A stretch of 64,000 bases of DNA from Usitatibacter rugosus (GCF_013003965.1 NZ_CP053069.1:3317419-3381418); one strand, 5' to 3'. Shown: positions 54,725 to 63,081, counted from the first letter of the stretch. The notes: generated by a model from the sequence alone, not told the origin. Numbers and translations: made by a program.

Positions 54725-55774
54725 TCAGAAGACGTGGCGGATACCCGCCGAGATGCCCTGCGGATCCCCACCCGCCGTGATGCTCAACGTGCCGGCGCCG
54801 AAGTTGCAGAGATTGCCGACCTCGTTGCTCACCCGCGTGTAGTACGCGGTGACGAACGTGCGGCGAGAGAAGTCATAGCGGTAGCCGACGCCGGTCATGT
54901 CGCAACGCGGCTGGGCGGCCGTCGTCACGCCGCCGTCCTTCGAGTTCTGGTAGATGGCGAGCACGTGGTGCTTTTCGGCGAGCACCCAATCCACGCCGAG
55001 CGCGTAGCCCTTCTGCTTCACCGTGTTCGTGCGGCTGTATTCGCCGTACTGCGCCATCAGCTTGGCTCCGAAGAGGCGCACGTAGGCACCGATGCCGTGG
55101 CCCTCTTCCTCGATGCCCGGGGTGACCGTGCCGTCGCGCGAGTCGTTGTGCTTCTCGTAGGCGTAGGTGAGGTAGACCTCCTTGTTCGACCACACGACCG
55201 ACGCGCCGTACTTGTACGGGTTGCGATCGGCGGCCTTGGCCTCGTTGGCCGCGTAGGCGAGCCGCACCTCGAAGCCGCTCAGCGTCGGCGACCAATACTG
55301 GATGGTGTTCGCCTCGCGGTTGGCGAAGTTGCCCTGGTTCAGCGCGGTGCCGGTGATGTCGGCGAGCGCCAGGTCGGTGTACGGGTCGAGGGGTGCCGCC
55401 TGCGCGGTCTTCATCGGCATGTCCCAGCGGCCCATGATCACGGTGCCGAAGTTCGGGTGCGCCAGGCCCACGCCGCTGTTGCGGTTGGCGAACGTGCCGC
55501 TGCCCGCGTCGGGCGAGAAGCCGGTCTCGAGCTGGTAGACCGCCTTCAGTCCGCCGCCGAGATTCTCGGTGCCGCGCACGCCCAGCAGCGAGGATTGGTC
55601 GGTCACGCGGTTGCGGCGCGGGACGGGATTGGTACCGCCCTTGGCCTCGACCGAATCGAACATCAGGTAGACGCGGCCATAGAGCGTGACCGGGCTGCCA
55701 TCGGCGCCTTCGGTCTCCTGGCCAGCGCAGGGCAATGCAGCGACGGCCGCGAGCGCGGCGAGGCATTTCTTCAT
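54725..55774 (-). CDS. General porin, OpcP/OmpC-like (betaproteobacterial type)
   Basis: A 349-residue 16-strand porin. Signal peptide at the start, then SPVTLYGRVYLMFDSVEAKG, the family stretch SLLGVRGTENLGGGLKAVYQ and LETGFSPDAG, the strand-loop NSGVGLAHPNFGTVIMGRWD, and a terminal Phe (GISAGIRHVF) for BAM recognition. It would admit small hydrophilic or anionic solutes. It is first gene of a two-gene operon with the periplasmic lyase, an arrangement suggesting uptake followed by periplasmic cleavage. Confidence 0.94.
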   Translation of the reverse strand: MKKCLAALAAVAALPCAGQETEGADGSPVTLYGRVYLMFDSVEAKGGTNPVPRRNRVTDQSSLLGVRGTENLGGGLKAVYQLETGFSPDAGSGTFANRNSGVGLAHPNFGTVIMGRWDMPMKTAQAAPLDPYTDLALADITGTALNQGNFANREANTIQYWSPTLSGFEVRLAYAANEAKAADRNPYKYGASVVWSNKEVYLTYAYEKHNDSRDGTVTPGIEEEGHGIGAYVRLFGAKLMAQYGEYSRTNTVKQKGYALGVDWVLAEKHHVLAIYQNSKDGGVTTAAQPRCDMTGVGYRYDFSRRTFVTAYYTRVSNEVGNLCNFGAGTLSITAGGDPQGISAGIRHVF

Positions 55775-55817
55775 TTTCTTGGACTCCTCCGATGTTGTCC
55801 GGCGACACTAGCAGCAC

Positions 55818-55840
55818 GGAATCCATATATCCAATATCCT
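55818..55840. promoter_or_regulatory. AT-rich candidate LysR site between the porin and LysR genes
   Basis: In an otherwise GC-rich 100-bp divergent region, the block GGAATCCATATATCCAATAT contains ATAT-CCA-ATAT and repeated ATCCA units. It could be the LysR binding site or a -10 region. Weak evidence. Confidence 0.3.
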
Positions 55841-55874
55841 GTCCGGCACCTTGCAAGACGTTGGAGATATGACG

Positions 55875-56783
55875 ATGGAGCTCCGCCACCTGCGTTACTT
55901 CACGGCCATCGCGGCCGAAGGCAACTTCACGCGCGCGGCCGAACGCCTCGGCATCCAGCAGCCGCCGCTCAGCCAACAGCTGGCCGCGCTCGAGCGGGAG
56001 CTGGGCGTGCGGCTCTTCGACCGGCTGCCGCGCGGCGTGGAGCTCACGCCCGCGGGCTCGGCCTTCCTCGAGGATTCGCTGGCCCTGCTGGAACGCGTGG
56101 ATGGCGCCACGGCCCGCGCGCGCCGCGTGGCCAAGGGCGTGGCGGGCACTCTGCGGATCGGGTTCACAAGCTCCGCGGCCACGCACCCCGCGGCTTCGGA
56201 CACGATCGCGTCGTTTCGCACCCGCTACCCGGACGTGCACCTCTCATTCCTCGAGGGAAACGCGGCGTCGTTGTCAGAAGCGGTGCTGGGCCGGCACGCG
56301 CAGGCGGCCATGGTGCGCGTGCCCGTCGTGCGCGACCCGGACCTTCGATTCGTGCAGATCGACCAGGAGCCGCTGGTCGCCGCCCTTGCCGCGTCGCATC
56401 CGCTGGCTCAGCGCGCCCGGAAGAAATCCACTCCCGGCATCGGCTTGCGTGACCTCGTGAAGGAACCGCTGATCCTCGTCCGACGTCCCGGTGCTCCGGG
56501 CATGTACGGAACGCTGCTCGACGCTTGCCGGGAAGCGGGGCTCACGCCGAAGATCGCCGCCGAGGTGGAGAACATGCTCACGAACCTGATGCTCGTGGCC
56601 GCGGGCGTGGGAGCTACCGTGGTTCCCTCATCGATGCGCGGCATTCTCGCCGACCGCATCGCTTACTTGCCCGTGCAAGGCGCCGGGAGGATGGTTGCGC
56701 CGCTCACGCTGCTGACCCATCGCGAGGACACGAATCCGGCCGTGACGAACCTGATTGCCGTGGCTCGCCGCGTGCTGGACTAA
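55875..56783 (+). CDS. LysR-family transcriptional regulator
   Basis: About 302 residues. The ATG at 55875 is chosen because GGAG is eight bases upstream and MELRHLRYFTAIAAEGNFTR is the canonical LysR start; an ATG two codons earlier is possible. The helix-turn-helix (ERLGIQQPPLSQQLAALERE) and effector domain (GTLRIGFTSSAATHP) resemble the CatR/BenM subgroup that senses aromatic or dicarboxylic acids. It is divergent from the porin-lyase operon and probably controls it. Confidence 0.92.
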   Translation: MELRHLRYFTAIAAEGNFTRAAERLGIQQPPLSQQLAALERELGVRLFDRLPRGVELTPAGSAFLEDSLALLERVDGATARARRVAKGVAGTLRIGFTSSAATHPAASDTIASFRTRYPDVHLSFLEGNAASLSEAVLGRHAQAAMVRVPVVRDPDLRFVQIDQEPLVAALAASHPLAQRARKKSTPGIGLRDLVKEPLILVRRPGAPGMYGTLLDACREAGLTPKIAAEVENMLTNLMLVAAGVGATVVPSSMRGILADRIAYLPVQGAGRMVAPLTLLTHREDTNPAVTNLIAVARRVLD

Positions 56784-56920
56784 CACGCCGTGAACGGAAT
56801 CGGCCCCCGAATCACGCCACCGAATTCACGCACGATTCTGCACTCCCAACCGGCTCCAAGCTGCATCGCCACGACACCGTCCGCCCCCAAGATCCTGCCT
56901 TCACTTCGGAGGATCGATCG

Positions 56921-59440
56921 ATGGCTTCCCTTGTCCGCCTTGCAGTCCTGTCCCTGTTGCTGCTCTTCGCGCTGCCGGCCCTGGCCGTCAATCCGGTCTC
57001 CGGAAAGACCTCCTGGGCGATCGTCCTGTGCAAGTTCAAGGACATCCCGGCCGAGCCCTTCACGGTAAAGGACGCCGAGATCTTCTTCACGGAGGCCGGC
57101 AAGGGCCAGGGAATGATGTTCGACTTCTGGAGGGACATGTCCTTCGGCAAGGTGGATCTCACCGGCTCGAAGGTCTTCGGATGGTTCGACTTGCCGCTCA
57201 CGTTCGACGAGTTCAACAAGCTGGGCGGCGAGCCGCCTGCAGGGCGCGACGAGAAGCTCGAGCTCTGCCGGAAGGCGGCCAAGGGCGTGAAGCTCGACGA
57301 CTTCTACGGCACCGTGGTGGTCTGGAACGACGATCGCGGTGAGTTCTGGGGGACCACCAAGCGGGTGGCGCTGACGCCGAGCTCCCTGGTCCCTGCCGCG
57401 GCGGGCCATGAGATGGGGCATGGGTACGGCATGAACCACTCGATGGGCTGGCCCAGGATCGTCTACGGCGATCCGTGGGACACCATGAGCTTCGCCCGCG
57501 TGCACACGTTCATGGGCAGCGGGGGCAAAAGCGGACCGGGCTTGAACGCCTCGTACCGGGCGCTCCTCGAATGGCTCGATCCTCGTCGCATCGTCGACGT
57601 GACACCCGGCCCGTTGAGGGCGGTGCGCCTCGATTCGGTTTCCTTCGAGGCGGGCACCGACATGCACATGGCTCGCATCCGCCTCACGCCGGACGAGCAT
57701 CTCGATGTCGAACTGCGGACCCAGGATGGGTGGGATGCCGGCATTCCGGAACCCGTGGTCCTGGTACACCGCGTGGGCCTCGGCCACGTCACGCTCCTCG
57801 AGAGGAACGCCGGCGGTTCGTACGACCTCCAGCCGGGCGAACGTTACTACGACGCCGCATACGACGTGCAGGTCCGCGTCCGCTCCATCGACTTCGGCAA
57901 CGCGAAGGCCGACATCGAGATCGGGCCCACGGGCCCCACGGTCCGTGCCTCGCTGCATCCGCAGCCGAACGGGACGGGCTGGAACACCACGGACGTCGAA
58001 GTGCGGCTGGAAGCGAACCATCCCGTGCCGCGCTACACCGCGCCGGAGATCACGTTCGACATCGAGGGCGCGGACTTCGCGCTCCCGTCCACGCAATCGG
58101 CGTTCACGATCCTCCTGCCGCTGCGCACGGAAGGCATCAGCGCGGTGAACTTCGCGGCCGTGGACAAGGACGGCAACCTGGGCGACGAGGGCCGGATCGA
58201 GATCGCGATCGACAAGACGCCTCCGCTCAGCCACGCGACCCTGGTGCCGACGTCCGCGGGCTTCCAGGCGCGGATCGTCGCGACCGACGCGACATCGGGC
58301 GTTCGCGAGATCCGCTACAACCTGGGCGGCCTCGGGCCCGACCAGGTGGTGGCGGGCAGCGCGGCGACCGTGCTCCTCAACCCGAGTGGCTGGAGCACGC
58401 TGCTCTACTGGGCGGTCGACCAGGCCGGCAACGTCGAGTACCCGTACCACCAGCTCACAGTCTCGCCCCACCTCGAGGTCACGCCGTCCGCGGTGAGCCT
58501 CACGGCACCCGTGGGCGCATGGGGCACGCCCGGCATCGTGACGCTGCGCAACAGCGGCGTGTCGGCTATGAACATCGTCTCGGTCATGACGGACAGCTAC
58601 TACTTCCGCGTGATTCCGGGCTCCACGTGCGTCGGCCGGCTCGGCGGTGGCCAGGCGTGCGACCTGAGGGTGGAGTTCTTCGCGCCCGCGGCTTTCGCCT
58701 ACGACGCCACGCTCTACATCCGCACCGACGATATCCACCAGCTCGACCACACCGTCGCGCTGCACGGCGAGGGGAAGGTGCCCGGCCTCACGTTCAACCC
58801 GAGTCCCGTCGTGTTCGCCAACGTGACGATCGGCACCGTCGGCGGGAGCTACGCGAGGGCGACGATCGGAAACAGCAGCGGCGCTCCGGTCGTGATCTCG
58901 AACCTCTACACCGGCACCGGCACGTTCCTGATCTTCGGCGACACGTGCGGACCAAAGCCGTACACGCTCGCTTCCGGGGCCTCCTGCTACGTGGACATGC
59001 TCTTCATGCCTGGCGTCGTCGGTCCGCATTCGGGCAGCCTGCAAGTCGCCTCCAATGTTCCCAGCGGGCCGCAGTCCGTGCCGCTGCAGGGGATGGCAAC
59101 GGGGACACCGACGCTGACAGCCGTGCCGAATCCCGTCGCGTTCGGAATGGTGCCGGTGGGGCAGAGCGGGATCCAGCAGCTGAAGATACGGAACACCGGG
59201 ACGATGCTGGCCTTCGTGGACGGCTTCACGATCGCGGGCGCGAATCCGGCGATGTTCCGGATCATCAAGTCGATGTGCCAGAACGGCGTGCCGCCGACCA
59301 CCATCGAGCCGGGGCAGGCGTGCGAGTTCGTGATCGCCTACCTGCCGACTGCCTCGGCGACGCACCAGGCCGTGTTGCGGGCGAACCTCTCGATGGGGGT
59401 GGCACCGTTCGACGTGCCCATGAGCGGGATGGCGCGCTAG
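56921..59440 (+). CDS. Secreted metzincin-like metalloprotease with choice-of-anchor D repeats
   Basis: An 839-residue exported protein. GGAGG precedes the ATG, and the signal peptide ends near ALAVNP. The zinc motif HEMGHGYGMNH lies at residues 163-173, fitting HExxHxxGxxH, and a Met-turn candidate (DPWDTMSF) follows. A middle region has Ig-like or bacterial all-beta features (PPLSHATLVPTSAGFQARIV, YWAVDQAGNVEYPYH). The C-terminal 350 residues contain about three ASH/choice-of-anchor D domains (LEVTPSAVSLTAPVG, LTFNPSPVVFANVTIGTVGG, LTAVPNPVAFGMVPVG). Probably a surface or extracellular protease; target unknown. It stands alone. Confidence 0.82.
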   Translation: MASLVRLAVLSLLLLFALPALAVNPVSGKTSWAIVLCKFKDIPAEPFTVKDAEIFFTEAGKGQGMMFDFWRDMSFGKVDLTGSKVFGWFDLPLTFDEFNKLGGEPPAGRDEKLELCRKAAKGVKLDDFYGTVVVWNDDRGEFWGTTKRVALTPSSLVPAAAGHEMGHGYGMNHSMGWPRIVYGDPWDTMSFARVHTFMGSGGKSGPGLNASYRALLEWLDPRRIVDVTPGPLRAVRLDSVSFEAGTDMHMARIRLTPDEHLDVELRTQDGWDAGIPEPVVLVHRVGLGHVTLLERNAGGSYDLQPGERYYDAAYDVQVRVRSIDFGNAKADIEIGPTGPTVRASLHPQPNGTGWNTTDVEVRLEANHPVPRYTAPEITFDIEGADFALPSTQSAFTILLPLRTEGISAVNFAAVDKDGNLGDEGRIEIAIDKTPPLSHATLVPTSAGFQARIVATDATSGVREIRYNLGGLGPDQVVAGSAATVLLNPSGWSTLLYWAVDQAGNVEYPYHQLTVSPHLEVTPSAVSLTAPVGAWGTPGIVTLRNSGVSAMNIVSVMTDSYYFRVIPGSTCVGRLGGGQACDLRVEFFAPAAFAYDATLYIRTDDIHQLDHTVALHGEGKVPGLTFNPSPVVFANVTIGTVGGSYARATIGNSSGAPVVISNLYTGTGTFLIFGDTCGPKPYTLASGASCYVDMLFMPGVVGPHSGSLQVASNVPSGPQSVPLQGMATGTPTLTAVPNPVAFGMVPVGQSGIQQLKIRNTGTMLAFVDGFTIAGANPAMFRIIKSMCQNGVPPTTIEPGQACEFVIAYLPTASATHQAVLRANLSMGVAPFDVPMSGMAR

Positions 59441-59955
59441 TCGCGCGTGAACGTCGCGATCCAGTTCGCTTCCCAATTCTTGCCGCCATCGTCGGAGAAG
59501 GCCTGTTCGAGACGGAAGGCCTTCTCCGTGATGCCGGAGAAGACGAAGCGGACGAAGATCGCGCGGTCGCGGAACGTCTCCTGGTTGTAGAACTCGCCGC
59601 GGCCGTCCTTGAAGCCGCCGATCATCGGCGTGCCGATCGTGCCGCCGGCGCTGTTCGAGAACGAGATGCTCCATTGGCCGGTCGTCGGGTTGTGCACGCG
59701 CAGGCTCAGGCCCTGGATGCGGCCGGCGGCGCCCTCGAGCTCGATCTCTCCGAGATTGGCTTTACCGCCCCACACCTTGCGCACGATCGACGTGCCGCGA
59801 TACTCCACCCACTTGTCGGAGCCGGTCAGCGGATCGAGGCGGCGTTTCAGATGCGCCTTCCAGTCGCCGAACTCGAAGTCGAAGTCGTTCGGGGCCGCCA
59901 GTGCGGCGAGCGGGATCGTCATGACGAGGGCCAGTAACAGTCGGGGTGCGCGCAT
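59437..59955 (-). CDS. Secreted protein of unknown function, 172 aa
   Basis: A signal peptide (RAPRLLLALVMTIPLAALAA) is followed by a beta-rich domain opening FDFEFGDWKAHLKRR. That opening, with RKVWGGKANLGEIELEG and the late FSDDGGKNWEANWIATF, is a conserved hypothetical pattern I have seen in proteobacteria but cannot tie to a function; a lipocalin-like fold is possible. Divergent from the HxlR gene, which may regulate it. Its stop overlaps the protease stop by 3 bp. Confidence 0.8.
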   Translation of the reverse strand: MRAPRLLLALVMTIPLAALAAPNDFDFEFGDWKAHLKRRLDPLTGSDKWVEYRGTSIVRKVWGGKANLGEIELEGAAGRIQGLSLRVHNPTTGQWSISFSNSAGGTIGTPMIGGFKDGRGEFYNQETFRDRAIFVRFVFSGITEKAFRLEQAFSDDGGKNWEANWIATFTRD

Positions 59956-60010
59956 CGCGGTAAATTAGCGCGGTCACCCGCCTTCGAACAGAAGGCACCT
60001 GGAGGTTCCC

Positions 60011-60364
60011 ATGGCCCGTGCCCGCACCAACCCCCTCGCCGACTGCCCCTACACCGCGACGAATGCGGCGCTCGGCGGGAAGTGGAAGCTGATCATCGTC
60101 TATTGGCTCGGCGAATCTCCGCGCCACTTCGCCGCGCTGCGCGAACGCATGTTCGGCATCTCGCAGAAGGTGCTCACGCAGCAATTGCGCGAGCTGGTCG
60201 CGGACGGGATCGTGGAGCGGATGGAGACGGGGAAGGTGCCGGCGAAGGTGGTCTATTCGCTGACGGAGCACGGGAAGACCGTGATGCCGCTGCTGCACAG
60301 CGTGCGTCATTGGGGAATGGCGCACCTGGAGCGGGACGGAGGGCCGAGGCCCTCCTCCTGCTAG
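60011..60364 (+). CDS. HxlR-family transcriptional regulator
   Basis: A 117-residue winged-helix protein: CPYTATNAALGGKWKLIIVY, FAALRERMFGISQKVLTQQL and VVYSLTEHGKTVMPLLHSV. Cys12 sits at the position of the redox-sensing Cys of YodB/HypR-type members that respond to quinones, aldehydes or disulfide stress. Convergent with a pirin gene and divergent from a secreted protein gene; pirin is a common quercetinase-like target or neighbour of such regulators. Confidence 0.92.
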   Translation: MARARTNPLADCPYTATNAALGGKWKLIIVYWLGESPRHFAALRERMFGISQKVLTQQLRELVADGIVERMETGKVPAKVVYSLTEHGKTVMPLLHSVRHWGMAHLERDGGPRPSSC

Positions 60365-60400
60365 GTCATATCCCGCTGCCAGATCCCTTCCGGCTGCCCG

Positions 60401-61270
60401 TCACATCCGGCCGAACTTGCCGGCGTTGAAGTCCACGACCGCCTTCACGATCTCCTCGCGCGTGTTCATCACGAAGGGGCCGTGGCCGACGACCGGCTCG
60501 TCGATGGGCTCGCCCGCGAGCAGCAGGACCTTGGCGTCGCTTTTGGCTTCGATCGTGACGCCGCCGCCCTCGGTGGAAAGCGTAGCCATCTGCTTCTCGC
60601 GCAGGTCCGTCCCGCCGTTCAACTGCACCGCACCCGCCATCACGACGATCTGCACCGTCCAGCCTTCGGCCTGCGAGAGATCCACGGTCTTGCCCGCCTT
60701 CACCCGGACGTCCCAGACGTTCATCGGCGTGAAAGTGCGTGCCGGGCCTTTGCTCCCGGCGTAGTCGCCCGCGATCACGCGCACGGTTCCCGCGTCATCC
60801 GGAAGCGGCACGGCGGGAATCTGCTTGTCGGTGATGGCCTGGTATCCGGGCGCGGTCATCTTGTCCTTGGCCGGGAGGTTCACCCAGAGCTGGGCCATCT
60901 CGAACGGGCCACCGGACTTGGCGAAGCCGGCGGAGTGGAATTCCTCGTGGAGGATGCCGCCGCCCGCCGTCATCCACTGCACGTCGCCACGGCCGATCAC
61001 GCCGCCGCTGCCGGTGGAGTCGCGATGCTCGACCTCGCCGTCATAGACGATCGTGACGGTCTCGAAGCCGCGGTGCGGATGGGCTCCGACGCCGCGGCGC
61101 TTGTCCGTGGGCTCGAAGTGGATGGGGGCGGCGTAGTCCAGCAACAGGAACGGGCTGATGCGGCCCGTGTTGCCGGTATAGCCAAACATGCCGTGGACGG
61201 GGAAGCCGTCGCCGACCCAGTGGCGGTCGGGAGCGCTGTGGGTACCGAGGATCTTCTTGGGAGTGTTCAT
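60401..61270 (-). CDS. Pirin-family bicupin
   Basis: A 289-residue pirin. The N-terminal cupin carries the metal site in GVGAHPHRGFETVTIVYDGE (two His) and the downstream WMTAGGGILHEEFH (His, Glu). The C-terminal cupin is GKTVDLSQAEGWTVQIVVMA. Bacterial pirins such as YhhW show quercetin dioxygenase activity or modulate enzymes. Start ATG at 61270 by family match; no clear ribosome site. It is convergent with HxlR. Confidence 0.93.
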   Translation of the reverse strand: MNTPKKILGTHSAPDRHWVGDGFPVHGMFGYTGNTGRISPFLLLDYAAPIHFEPTDKRRGVGAHPHRGFETVTIVYDGEVEHRDSTGSGGVIGRGDVQWMTAGGGILHEEFHSAGFAKSGGPFEMAQLWVNLPAKDKMTAPGYQAITDKQIPAVPLPDDAGTVRVIAGDYAGSKGPARTFTPMNVWDVRVKAGKTVDLSQAEGWTVQIVVMAGAVQLNGGTDLREKQMATLSTEGGGVTIEAKSDAKVLLLAGEPIDEPVVGHGPFVMNTREEIVKAVVDFNAGKFGRM

Positions 61271-61422
61271 GGAAGAAGAATATGGCGGCGAATCGGAGCG
61301 ACTCAACCCCGGGAGCCCGTCGGGTGGCTCGGCAAGGGCGATCCCAGTGGCTCGGCGGGGCGACCCAGCGGTTCGGCAAGATCGCTCCATGAAGACGTGG
61401 GGGGTACCTCAAAGTGCACTTC

Positions 61423-61521
61423 TGCATTCGCCTGATCCACTGGATCGGCAAAGTGATCCACGGGAGCAACGCCTCTGATCCAAAGGATCACTTTGGAGAT
61501 CCACGGGATCAGGGGAATGCA
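61423..61521. repeat. Family II complex palindrome, copy 2
   Basis: About 99 bp with arms TGCATTCG and GGAATGCA and inner GATCC/GGATC units (TGATCCACTGGATC, GTGATCC, CTGATCCAAAGGATCA, GATCCACGGGATCA). Left and right halves are complementary at about 32 of 37 positions. The rest of the 324-bp gap 61271-61594 shows no gene or recognisable site; 61310-61390 is GC-rich with repeated GGCTCGGC-like words. Confidence 0.9.
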
Positions 61522-61594
61522 TTTCATTGAATCTCGGCTACCCACGCGTGTCCCAAGATCGGGCAACACCGCCCTTTCGAAGCGAGGAATCACC

Positions 61595-61825
61595 ATGGCT
61601 GCAAGACCGCAAGTCGCCGTAGAACCCCGGCCCGATGGGCGCTGGGCCGTCCAGACCGACAAGACCCAGCGTGCGGACTCGCTGCACGAGCGAAAGTCCG
61701 ACGCCATCGCGCGCGGCAAGGAGCTGGCGGAGAACAAGCACACCGAGCTCCTGATCAAGAACGAGAACGGGCAGATCTCCGCGAAGCACAGCTACGGCAA
61801 CGATCCGCGCGGCACGAAGGGCTAG
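61595..61825 (+). CDS. DUF2188-family small protein
   Basis: A 76-residue cytoplasmic protein with the DUF2188 pattern: VAVEPRPDGRWAVQTDKTQR, then HERKSDAIARGKELAENKHT and ELLIKNENGQISAKHSYGND. AGCGAGGAA precedes the ATG. Function unknown; the fold is a small beta-alpha-beta unit and the genes are usually short and isolated. Its stop overlaps the convergent enoyl-CoA hydratase stop by 4 bp. Confidence 0.9.
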   Translation: MAARPQVAVEPRPDGRWAVQTDKTQRADSLHERKSDAIARGKELAENKHTELLIKNENGQISAKHSYGNDPRGTKG

Positions 61826-62550
61826 CGCCGCAGGAAGGCGGAAGTGCCTTCACGAAACCCGGGCGTCGAGGCGGCCAATCCAAAATAGTCCGCACCCAGC
61901 CCGGCCGACTCTTCGAGCGACATGTTGAGGCCGCGATGCAGGGCCTCCCATGTAAGCCATACCGCAGGGGACGGGCATGACGCCATGTCCATTGCGATAC
62001 GTTCTGCGGTCGGCAGGAGCTCCTCCGCCGGCACGACATGGTTCACGAGGCCGATCGCGAGCGCCTCGTTCGCATCGATGACGCGGCCGGTCAGCAGCAT
62101 CTCGGCCGCCCTGCCCTTGCCGACCATGCGCGGCAGGCGCGTCGTTCCACCGAATCCCGCCACGGCACCGATGCGCACTTCGGGGTGACCCATGACGGCG
62201 TGGGATGCCGCGATCCGGATGGCGCACGCCTCGGCCAACTCCAGCCCGCCCCCCAGCGCGTAGCCGTTGAGTGCGGCGATGACCGGCTTGCCGAGCGTCT
62301 CGATCCGGTGGTTCACCTCCACGGCGAGGCGGGCCAGCTCGCGGACCTCCATCGGCGTGGCGCGGTTCAGGTATGCGATGTCGGCGCCGGCCGAGAACGC
62401 CTTGTCGCCCGCGCCGACGATGATGAGGGCGCGCACGTCGGGATCCGCGGCGGCCCATTCGATATCGGAGAGGAGGGCCTGGAGGACCGCGGCATTCATC
62501 GCGTTCATGGCCTCGGGACGGTCGATGACGATACGGGCGATCTGGGTCAT
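61822..62550 (-). CDS. Enoyl-CoA hydratase/isomerase family protein
   Basis: A 242-residue crotonase. Oxyanion-hole segments are FSAGADIAYLNRA and ALNGYALGGGLELAEAC. The first catalytic Glu position is within GGLELAEA and the second in HPEVRIGAVAGFGGTTRLPR, so hydratase chemistry is plausible. The protein starts directly at the IVIDRPEAMNAMN strand, about 10-15 residues shorter at the N-terminus than usual, yet the ATG has a purine-rich site. It is not linked to other beta-oxidation genes. Confidence 0.9.
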   Translation of the reverse strand: MTQIARIVIDRPEAMNAMNAAVLQALLSDIEWAAADPDVRALIIVGAGDKAFSAGADIAYLNRATPMEVRELARLAVEVNHRIETLGKPVIAALNGYALGGGLELAEACAIRIAASHAVMGHPEVRIGAVAGFGGTTRLPRMVGKGRAAEMLLTGRVIDANEALAIGLVNHVVPAEELLPTAERIAMDMASCPSPAVWLTWEALHRGLNMSLEESAGLGADYFGLAASTPGFREGTSAFLRR

Positions 62551-62613
62551 GGCGCTCTCTTGGGGGGAAACGACGATCCTGCGGCCGAGGTGCATGCGCT
62601 CACAAACGACTTC

Positions 62614-62634
62614 GGGGCATGCCGTGCATGCCCC
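62614..62634. other. Perfect hairpin upstream of the YCII gene
   Basis: GGGGCATGC-CGT-GCATGCCCC, 9-bp arms and a 3-nt loop, in the 162-bp gap between divergent enoyl-CoA hydratase and YCII genes, 18 bp before the ECF-type promoter. No T-run follows on either strand, so it is probably an operator rather than a terminator. Confidence 0.4.
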
Positions 62635-62652
62635 AAACTCATCCAGATGCCC

Positions 62653-62679
62653 TGTCGAAACGACCGGCCGCCGTTCGAC
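62653..62679 (+). promoter_or_regulatory. ECF42-like promoter before the YCII/DGPF gene
   Basis: TGTCGA (62653-62658), 17 nt, CGAC (62676-62679), in CCGTTCGACTAGAG. It has the same boxes, spacing and -10 block as the site at 48644-48670. The gene it serves is of the DGPF type classically controlled by ECF42 sigma factors. It lies 33 bp before the start codon. Confidence 0.7.
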
Positions 62680-62712
62680 TAGAGTCATCCAACACCTAAT
62701 GAAGGAAGAACG

Positions 62713-63081
62713 ATGAAATTCCTGTCGATGATCCGTCTTGACGAGAAGAACGCCGGGCAGCCGAGCGACCGCCTCATGCAGGAAATGGGCAAGCTCCTGG
62801 ACGAGATGACCCGCAGCGGCACGATGATCAGCACCGCGGGCCTGCGCCCCACGGCCGAGGGCGTTCGGGTGCGCTGGAACCGGGGAAAGGTCTCGGTCAC
62901 CGACGGTCCGTTCACCGAGACCAAGGAGATCATCGGCGGCTACGCGATCCTGGAGGCCCCCTCGATGAAGGAAGCGCTCGAGATCACCCACCGCTTCCTC
63001 GCCATCCACGGCGACGAATGGAACGTCGAATGCGAGGTCCGGGCGCTGGACGGGCCGGAGTTCGGGGTCCGCGCGGGTTGA
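62713..63081 (+). CDS. YCII-related (DGPF) domain protein
   Basis: A 122-residue protein of the YCII/DGPF family: MKFLSMIRLDEKNAGQPSDR, the hallmark TDGPFTETKEIIGGYAIL, and a ferredoxin-like alpha-beta fold. DGPF proteins typically accompany ECF42 sigma factors, often several copies per genome. Function unknown; the fold suggests a small-molecule enzyme or binder. Its promoter carries the ECF42-type boxes, but the sigma gene is not in this window. Confidence 0.93.
   Translation: MKFLSMIRLDEKNAGQPSDRLMQEMGKLLDEMTRSGTMISTAGLRPTAEGVRVRWNRGKVSVTDGPFTETKEIIGGYAILEAPSMKEALEITHRFLAIHGDEWNVECEVRALDGPEFGVRAG

Noticed and set aside
56780-59674. Open frame of 964 codons on the minus strand opposite the metalloprotease
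   Set aside because: Low-complexity Arg/Asp/His-rich shadow of a high-GC gene; the plus-strand frame has the signal peptide, zinc motif and domains.
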